Below, piece after piece: positions 1 to 4,681 of a stretch of DNA of 5,761 nt; the stretch's first letter is position 1; the number at the start of each line of letters is the position of its first letter. Both the position numbers and the translations under genes were made by a program. The notes under the pieces are model-generated. The model was not told the origin of the DNA, did no database searches, and saw only the letters and a program-made list of their open reading frames with translations. The DNA comes from UBA6901 sp035256085 (GTDB taxonomy: Bacteria > Pseudomonadota > Gammaproteobacteria > Acidiferrobacterales > UBA6901), in NCBI GenBank assembly GCA_035256085.1, contig DATEYP010000004.1, forward strand, positions 1 to 5,761, written 5' to 3'.

Positions 1-3000
1 ACCATCAACGGCCAGGCGCCGTCCGAGGCCGCGTTCGTGGCGTTCCCGGCCGACAACACCAGCGGCAGCGCGCTGTGGAATATCGGCGCTGTGGTCACGG
101 CCTCGGAGAACGACAGCGCGACCAGCGCCATCAGCCCGGCGATTCGCATCAGCTACTACGCGCGCGTGAACAACGATCTGGTGACCGACGCCGGCGACAC
201 GCTGCAGAACACCATCGCCGTGGGCTACACCCACGGCGAGACCGGCGCCCCGCAGACCATCAATGCCGCGGCGCCGGTCGTGACCGTGGTCGAGCCGCGG
301 CTGACGCTGGCCAAGACCCTGGCCAATGTCACGCTTGGCAAGGCACCGACGGATCCGCCGGTGGCCGGCGACATCATCGAATACCGCGTCACCGCCACCA
401 ACGCCGGCACCGCGACGGCGTTCGACGTGAATGTGGTCGATACGCTGCCGGCCGGGGTGGTGCTGAATTCCGGCTTCACGCCGACCGCCACCATCAACGG
501 CGTGCCGGTCGCCGGGTTTGTCGCGACCCCGGCCGGCGCGCCGGCCGGCCCGCTGGTGTGGGGCCGGGGCAACGGCGACGGCAGCCTCGACGTTCCAACC
601 GGTCAAACTCTGATCCTGACCTATCGCACCAGCGTCCAGGTGATCGTCGATCCAGGCGGCCTGATCGAAAACGGCGTGCTGGCCGACTGGACCTCGCTCA
701 ACGATGCCAATGCGCACGAGCGTACCGGCGCCGGCTGTCCAGTCATCACCGCGCCGAACGACTACTGCGTTGGGCCGGTGACCGCCACCGTCATCGGCAC
801 CCGGCCGCTGCTGCGCTTCGAGAAGACCGTGTTCAATGTGACCACCGGCCAGTCGCAGCCGGCCTCGCCCGCGTTGCTGACCGCGACCCCGGGCGACGTG
901 TTGCGCTACACCCTCCGCGTGCAGAACATCAGCGCCACGCCGCTGAACAATTTCGTGCTGACCGACGAGCTGGACCGGCTGAATGCCGCGGCCATGTTCG
1001 TGCCCGGCAGTCTGGCGTTGACCTCGGTGCCGGTTGGTGCCGACAGCAGCAATACCAGCGCCACCGGCGGCACCCGGGGCACCGGCCTGGTGGATGTGCG
1101 CAACCTGAGTGTCGCGGCCGCCGGTGGCGCCGATACCGTGACGATCGTGTTCGAAGCGCGTCTGGCGCCGGTCATTGTCAACGGCACGGTGGTGCCGGAC
1201 CAGGCGCAGATGACCGTGGCCAGTGTGCTGCTGGCGAACAGCGACGACCCGATCCTGAACGGCGCCGAGAACCCGGCCATCCTCGGTGACGAGGATCCGA
1301 CCTCGGTGCGCATCACCTCGGCGCCGGCATTCCGCGTGCTCAAGATCTCCGACGATATCACTGGCGATCCGGCGGTGCTGAACGCCGGTGAAACCCTGCG
1401 CTACACCATTACCGTCAAGAACATCGGCACCGAGAATGCCACCGGCGTGAGCCTGCGCGACCAGATCCCGGCCAACACCACCTATGTCGCCGGCAGTACC
1501 ACCCTGAACGGATCGGCGGTCGCCGATCCGGTGGCCGGCACGTCGGCGTTGCAGAACGGTTTCCTGATTTACGCCCCGGAAAATACCACCCCGGGGGTCA
1601 TGCGTGCCGACGCCACCGCGACCACCGGCAATGTCGCGACCGTCACCTTCGACGTGGTGATCAATGCCAGTGTCCTGAATGGCACGGTGATTTCGAATCA
1701 GGGCTTCGTGAACGGCTCCGGCTCCGGCGGGCCGGTGCCGGAGCAGCCGTCGGATGACCCGGCCACGCCGGTGGCCGATGACCCGACCCGCGACGTGGTC
1801 GGCAACCTGCCGCTGGTGTACGCCCTCAAGACCGTGCAGATCCAGACGGATGGCGGCACGGCAGGACAGGTGGACCCGGGCGACGTGCTGCGCTACACCA
1901 TCACCATCACCAACTCCGGGGCGATTCCGGCCACCGGGGTGGTGTTCACCGATGCGGTGCCGGCCAACACCACCTATGTGGCCAACACGGTGCAGTTGAA
2001 CGGCCTGCCGGTCGGACAGCCGGACGGCGGCGTCTCGCCGCTCATTGCCGGCGTGCCGGTCAGCTCCTCGAACCTGACGCCGCCGTTGCCGGGCGCCGGC
2101 GCCGGCACCTTGTCGCCCGGCGGCACGGCCACGCTGACCTTCGACGTGCAGGTCAACGGCGGCGTGCCGGCCGGCACCATCATCAGCAACCAGGGCGCGG
2201 TTACGAGCAGCGAGCTGCCGTCGCTGCTCACCGACGCCGACGGCGACCCGGGCAATGGTTACCAGCCGACCCTGATCGTGGTCGGCAACGCCCAGCAGCT
2301 CGTCATCACCAAGCAGGTCGCGGTGGTGGGCGGTGGTGCGGCGCTGGTCGGCTCGCAGATCGAGTACACCATGATCGTGCGAAACATCGGCACGGTGGCC
2401 GCCACCAATGTAACGCTCACCGATGCCGTGCCGGCCAACACGACCTACGTCGCGAACACGGTCACCCTCAACGGCTTGCCGGTCGGGCAGCCGGACGGCG
2501 GCGTATCGCCGCTGATCGCCGGCATCCCGATCAGCTCCTCGAACCTGACGCCGCCGCTGCCGACAGCAGGCAACGGAACCCTGTCGCCGGGTGCCAGCGC
2601 GACGGTGCGCTTCCGTGTCACCATCAGCTCCGGTTCGATCGGCGATACCATCACCAACACCGCGCAGGTGAGCTGGAACACGCCGCCCCAGAACGCCTCG
2701 GCCAGCGCCTCGGTGGATATCGGCGGCATCCCCGGCAGCGGCATCCTGAACGGCCGCGCCTGGCACGACGCCAATTTCAACAACCTCGTCGACGGCACCG
2801 AGCTCCCGCTCGCCGGCTGGAGCGTGCGGGTGTACGCCAACGGCGCGCTGCTCGGCAGCATGCTCACCGACACCAGCGGTCTGTTCACGGTCAGCGGTCT
2901 CGCGCCCAATGTCGGCACCGCCAATCAATATGAAATCCGCTTCCGCGCGCCGGGGGCCGGCGCCACGACCGCGCTGCTGGGTCTGGCGGATTCGGTGTTC

Positions 3001-4584
3001 ACCAATAACCTGCAGCGCATTTCCGCCATCGTCGTGGCGTCCGGCAGCAATCTGCAGAACCTCAACCTGCCGATCGATCCGGACGGCGTGGTCTACAACT
3101 CCATCCTGCGCGGCCCGGTGCCCGGCACGACCCTGGTGATGCTGCGGGCCGCGACCCAGATGCCGTTGCCCGCCAGCTGCTTCGATGATTCTGCCCAGCA
3201 GGGGCAGGTGACGCTGACGCCGGGTTATTACAAGTTCGATCTGAATTTCAGCGACCCGTCCTGCCCGTCGGGTGCGGACTACCTCATCCAGGCGACGCCG
3301 CCGGCCGCCAGCTTCATGACCGGACTCTCGGGCGTCATTCCGCCGGCCAGCAGCGCGCTGACGGCGCCGTACTCCGTACCGTCCTGTCCGGCCGACGCGC
3401 TCGGCGCGCCGGCCGGATACTGCGAGGCGCAGGCGTCGGAGTTCGCACCGGCCACGAGCGTGCCGGCGCAATCGCCGGGTACGCTGTACTACCTGAAAGT
3501 CACCCTCGCCAACGGCAGCATTCCGGGGCAGAGCCAGCTGTTCAACAACCATGTCCCGGTTGATCCGAAGCTGGACAACGCCATTACCATCACCAAGACC
3601 TCGCCGCTGGTCAATGTCACGCGCGGCCAGCTGGTGCCGTACACCATCACGCTGCGCAACACCCTGACCGCGACACTACCGTATCTGACGGTCATCGACA
3701 GCCTGCCGCCCGGGTTCAAATATGTGCGGGGATCGGCCCAGTACGATGGCGTGGCGCTCGAACCGGTGCAGAACGGGCGCGAGATCAGCTGGGGCAATCT
3801 GCAGCTGGCGGCGGATACCCAGCACACCATCAAGCTGCTGCTGATCGTCGGCGCCGGCGTGTCCGAGGGCGAGTATGTCAACCGCGCGCGCGTGATCAAC
3901 ACCGCCACCGGCGGCAACGCCTCCGGCGAGGCCAGCGCCACGGTGCGCGTCATCCCCGATCCGACCTTCGACTGCACCGACGTCATCGGCAAGGTGTTCG
4001 ATGACACCAATGCCAACGGCTACCAGGACCAGGGCGAGCAAGGCCTGGCGGGCGTGCGCGTGGTCAGCGCCCGTGGCCTGATCGCCACCACCGACAAGCA
4101 TGGCCGCTACCACCTGACTTGCGCGGTGGTGCCGAATGAGACGCGCGGCAGCAATTACATCCTGAAGCTCGACGACCGCTCGCTGCCGAGCGGCTATCGG
4201 GTCACTAGCGAGAACCCGCTGGTCAAGCGCGCGACCCGCGGCAAGATGATCAAGTTCAATTTCGCCGCCGCCCTGCATCGCATCGTGCGTCTCGATATCT
4301 CGGACGCGGTGTTCGAGCCGAAGACCAGCGTGATGCGGCCGCAGTGGAAGCCGCGGCTCGACCTGCTGCTCGCGGAACTGAAAAAATCGCCGTCGATCCT
4401 GCGGCTGTCCTATCTGGCCGATGTCGAGAATCCGGTGCTGGCACAGCGGCGCCTGGACAGCGTCAAGCGCGAAGTGGCCGGACTGTGGAAGCAGGCCAAC
4501 TGCTGCTATGCGCTGACCATCGAGACCGAAACCTATTGGCGGCGCGGCGCGCCGCCTGCGCGCCGCGGGTTGGCCAATGACTAG
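1..4584 (+). CDS. Giant DUF11-repeat surface/exported protein with SdrD-B-like domains (5' end missing)
   Basis: The frame is open from base 1 to the TAG at 4582-4584, giving 1527 codons; the start and any signal peptide lie upstream. Visible order by window residue: tail of an earlier repeat (1-98), DUF11/Ig-like repeats at about 99-267, 268-441, 442-604, 605-766 and 767-914, a CnaB/SdrD-B-like domain (915-1024), a carboxypeptidase-regulatory-like segment opening DPDGVVYNS (about 1025-1192), a sixth DUF11 repeat (1193-1321), a second SdrD-B-like domain (1322-1426) and an OmpA-like end (1427-1516). DUF11 hallmarks recur: a basic-Thr strand (LAKT, FEKT, ITKT), GDxLRYTxxxxN, then TDxxPANTTYV. 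DUF11 and SdrD-B domains are known from cell-surface and extracellular proteins, where they act as structural spacers; no catalytic site is visible. I see no LPXTG motif, autotransporter barrel or C-terminal membrane helix. The stop overlaps the next gene's start, so the two are probably co-translated. Identity of the domain types is confident; function as a surface fibre or adhesin is inference. Confidence 0.93.
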   Translation, partial: TINGQAPSEAAFVAFPADNTSGSALWNIGAVVTASENDSATSAISPAIRISYYARVNNDLVTDAGDTLQNTIAVGYTHGETGAPQTINAAAPVVTVVEPRLTLAKTLANVTLGKAPTDPPVAGDIIEYRVTATNAGTATAFDVNVVDTLPAGVVLNSGFTPTATINGVPVAGFVATPAGAPAGPLVWGRGNGDGSLDVPTGQTLILTYRTSVQVIVDPGGLIENGVLADWTSLNDANAHERTGAGCPVITAPNDYCVGPVTATVIGTRPLLRFEKTVFNVTTGQSQPASPALLTATPGDVLRYTLRVQNISATPLNNFVLTDELDRLNAAAMFVPGSLALTSVPVGADSSNTSATGGTRGTGLVDVRNLSVAAAGGADTVTIVFEARLAPVIVNGTVVPDQAQMTVASVLLANSDDPILNGAENPAILGDEDPTSVRITSAPAFRVLKISDDITGDPAVLNAGETLRYTITVKNIGTENATGVSLRDQIPANTTYVAGSTTLNGSAVADPVAGTSALQNGFLIYAPENTTPGVMRADATATTGNVATVTFDVVINASVLNGTVISNQGFVNGSGSGGPVPEQPSDDPATPVADDPTRDVVGNLPLVYALKTVQIQTDGGTAGQVDPGDVLRYTITITNSGAIPATGVVFTDAVPANTTYVANTVQLNGLPVGQPDGGVSPLIAGVPVSSSNLTPPLPGAGAGTLSPGGTATLTFDVQVNGGVPAGTIISNQGAVTSSELPSLLTDADGDPGNGYQPTLIVVGNAQQLVITKQVAVVGGGAALVGSQIEYTMIVRNIGTVAATNVTLTDAVPANTTYVANTVTLNGLPVGQPDGGVSPLIAGIPISSSNLTPPLPTAGNGTLSPGASATVRFRVTISSGSIGDTITNTAQVSWNTPPQNASASASVDIGGIPGSGILNGRAWHDANFNNLVDGTELPLAGWSVRVYANGALLGSMLTDTSGLFTVSGLAPNVGTANQYEIRFRAPGAGATTALLGLADSVFTNNLQRISAIVVASGSNLQNLNLPIDPDGVVYNSILRGPVPGTTLVMLRAATQMPLPASCFDDSAQQGQVTLTPGYYKFDLNFSDPSCPSGADYLIQATPPAASFMTGLSGVIPPASSALTAPYSVPSCPADALGAPAGYCEAQASEFAPATSVPAQSPGTLYYLKVTLANGSIPGQSQLFNNHVPVDPKLDNAITITKTSPLVNVTRGQLVPYTITLRNTLTATLPYLTVIDSLPPGFKYVRGSAQYDGVALEPVQNGREISWGNLQLAADTQHTIKLLLIVGAGVSEGEYVNRARVINTATGGNASGEASATVRVIPDPTFDCTDVIGKVFDDTNANGYQDQGEQGLAGVRVVSARGLIATTDKHGRYHLTCAVVPNETRGSNYILKLDDRSLPSGYRVTSENPLVKRATRGKMIKFNFAAALHRIVRLDISDAVFEPKTSVMRPQWKPRLDLLLAELKKSPSILRLSYLADVENPVLAQRRLDSVKREVAGLWKQANCCYALTIETETYWRRGAPPARRGLAND
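529..548. repeat. Perfect 20-base palindrome inside the first gene
   Basis: CCGGCCGGCGCGCCGGCCGG is its own reverse complement; the match breaks on both sides (C opposite C). It encodes part of a Pro-Ala-Gly run between two strands of the first DUF11 unit. GC-rich Ala/Gly/Pro codons make such palindromes more likely by chance, so no role is claimed. Confidence 0.9.
1948..2121 (+). repeat. Near-duplicate DUF11 core, copy 1 (partner at 2419-2592)
   Basis: These 58 codons align without gaps to 2419-2592, at an offset of exactly 471 bases (157 codons). I count 53 of 58 identical residues, 18 synonymous codon differences and 5 amino-acid changes (Q/T, V/I, V/I, G/T, A/N). The same register extends back to the RYT/EYT motif at 1891 and 2362. 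The pair looks like a tandem duplication of a whole DUF11 unit in which silent sites have drifted while the protein stayed nearly fixed. Confidence 0.9.
2419..2592 (+). repeat. Near-duplicate DUF11 core, copy 2 (partner at 1948-2121)
   Basis: This is the second copy of the conserved block, covering TDAVPANTTYVANT through LTPPLP and the following LSPG turn. The longest identical DNA stretch between copies covers the codons for SSNLTPP. A shorter 20-base block, ccggccaacaccacctatgt, is identical at 1468-1487 and 1960-1979 and has two mismatches in this copy near 2431, so three successive units share the PANTTYV strand. Confidence 0.9.
2743..3576 (+). other. CnaB/SdrD-B-like domain plus carboxypeptidase-regulatory-like segment (within the large CDS)
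   Basis: Residues 915 onward read LNGRAWHDANFNNLVDGTEL, followed by PLAGWSVRVY. This is the G-x-[AV]-[WF]-x-D-x-N-x-N-x-x-x-D-x-x-E-x-x-L-x-G-x-x-V pattern of SdrD B-like domains, with a slightly degraded calcium-type loop (N in place of G after the second Asn). From about 3073 a second fold begins with DPDGVVYNS and a later YYKFDLNF strand, resembling carboxypeptidase-regulatory-like domains, which are also prealbumin-like beta sandwiches. Four cysteines lie in this segment (CFDD, SCPSG, SCPAD, GYCEA), which suits disulfide bonding outside the cytoplasm. The first domain call is firm; the second is tentative. Confidence 0.7.
3964..4278 (+). other. Second SdrD-B-like domain with an intact calcium-type loop (within the large CDS)
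   Basis: Residues 1328-1346 read VIGKVFDDTNANGYQDQGE, followed by QGLAGVRV. The D-x-N-x-N-G-x-x-D-x-G-E spacing is the calcium-binding loop typical of SdrD-B repeats. A TTDKHGRYHLTC strand follows, as expected for the fold. One Cys lies just before the loop (TFDC) and one after the strand (HLTC), a likely disulfide pair. The domain continues into a basic stretch (KRATRGKMIKFNF) that leads straight to the C-terminal OmpA-like region. Confidence 0.82.
4279..4548 (+). other. Possible degenerate OmpA-like C-terminal domain of the first protein
   Basis: Residues 1427-1516 run from a RIVRLDI strand through VFEPKTSVMRPQWKPRL and LLAELKK to LRLSYLADVENPVLAQRRLD and a final LTIETETYWRRG strand. The order strand, F-x-P-x-[ST] turn, helix, strand ending in an Asp (D1474), then a helix with R-R-L-D-S-V (R1484), and a closing E-x-E-x-x-W strand mirrors the OmpA C-terminal fold and the next gene's domains (VEVEVWYD). 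The Asp-to-Arg distance is only 10 residues, against 15 in A. baumannii OmpA, so the loop is shorter and the canonical GHTD motif is gone. Whether it still binds peptidoglycan is unknown. Confidence 0.5.
4539..4566 (+). promoter_or_regulatory. GC-rich hairpin just upstream of the second gene's start
   Basis: GCGGCGCG at 4539-4546 can pair with CGCGCCGC at 4559-4566 around a 12-base loop, ending 10 bases before the ATG at 4577. A competing 12-base palindrome, GCGGCGCGCCGC, lies at 4544-4555. The bases that would hold a Shine-Dalgarno sequence (gccgcgggttggcca) show no AGGAG-like run. Ribosomes finishing the first gene would melt this structure. It is a predicted structure from base pairing only and lies in coding sequence. 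Confidence 0.4.
4577..4584 (+). promoter_or_regulatory. Stop/start overlap, likely translational coupling
   Basis: ATGACTAG holds the ATG of the second gene (4577-4579) and the TAG of the first (4582-4584) in different frames. With no clear ribosome binding site, termination followed by reinitiation is the likeliest way the second protein is made, which would tie its amount to that of the first. Confidence 0.75.
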
Positions 4585-4681
4585 CCTTCGGCCACTGCAA
4601 CGCTGCCCGCTGTTTGTTGCGCGGGCAATCCGGGCCGCGTTCCTGCTGCTCGCCTGCCTGGCATCGACAGCGCTGCGCGCC
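4577..4681 (+). other. Sec signal peptide of the OmpA-domain protein
   Basis: Residues 1-35 have a basic n-region (R5, R9, R16, R19), a hydrophobic core (AAFLLLACLASTAL) and an A-x-A type end, with cleavage expected between A35 and E36 (LRA/EE). C27 in LLAC vaguely resembles a lipobox, but Leu at -2 is unfavourable and a good signal peptidase I site follows, so a soluble periplasmic product is preferred. Confidence 0.8.

Larger units (their letters stand above)
295..2742 (+). repeat. Array of five tandem DUF11/Ig-like repeats
   Basis: Five units of about 150-175 codons follow each other within the large gene, starting near 295, 802, 1324, 1813 and 2299. Each opens with a short strand ending in a Lys-Thr or similar pair, followed by a G-D/E-x-[LI]-x-Y-[TR] turn, a conserved Asn (RN, KN, TN, QN), a T/R-D-x-[LVI]-P turn, and closes with a strand and an N-G/Q/T-A-x-V type end. 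The pattern matches the DUF11 (B_ant_repeat) beta-sandwich family. The first two units are the most diverged; units three to five share PANTTYVA. A sixth, isolated DUF11 unit lies further on at 3577-3963. Boundaries are approximate. Confidence 0.88.

Noticed and set aside
37..39. GTG as the true start of the first gene
   Set aside because: The frame is open to base 1 and continues the same Ig-like sequence style, no signal peptide follows, and no ribosome binding site precedes it. The gene starts upstream of the window.
75..1289. Plus-strand open frame in another phase (404 codons)
   Set aside because: It overlaps the DUF11 array entirely and is dominated by Arg, Gly and His, the usual out-of-frame reading of such codons.
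4381..4386. Run of six A as a frameshift site
   Set aside because: It is two Lys codons in a helix with the reading frame intact on both sides, and no stop or alternative product nearby suggests programmed slippage.
4646..4657. Lipoprotein signal (LLAC) in the OmpA-domain protein
   Set aside because: Leu at the -2 position is a poor lipobox residue and the hydrophobic core continues past the Cys to a good A-x-A cleavage site.
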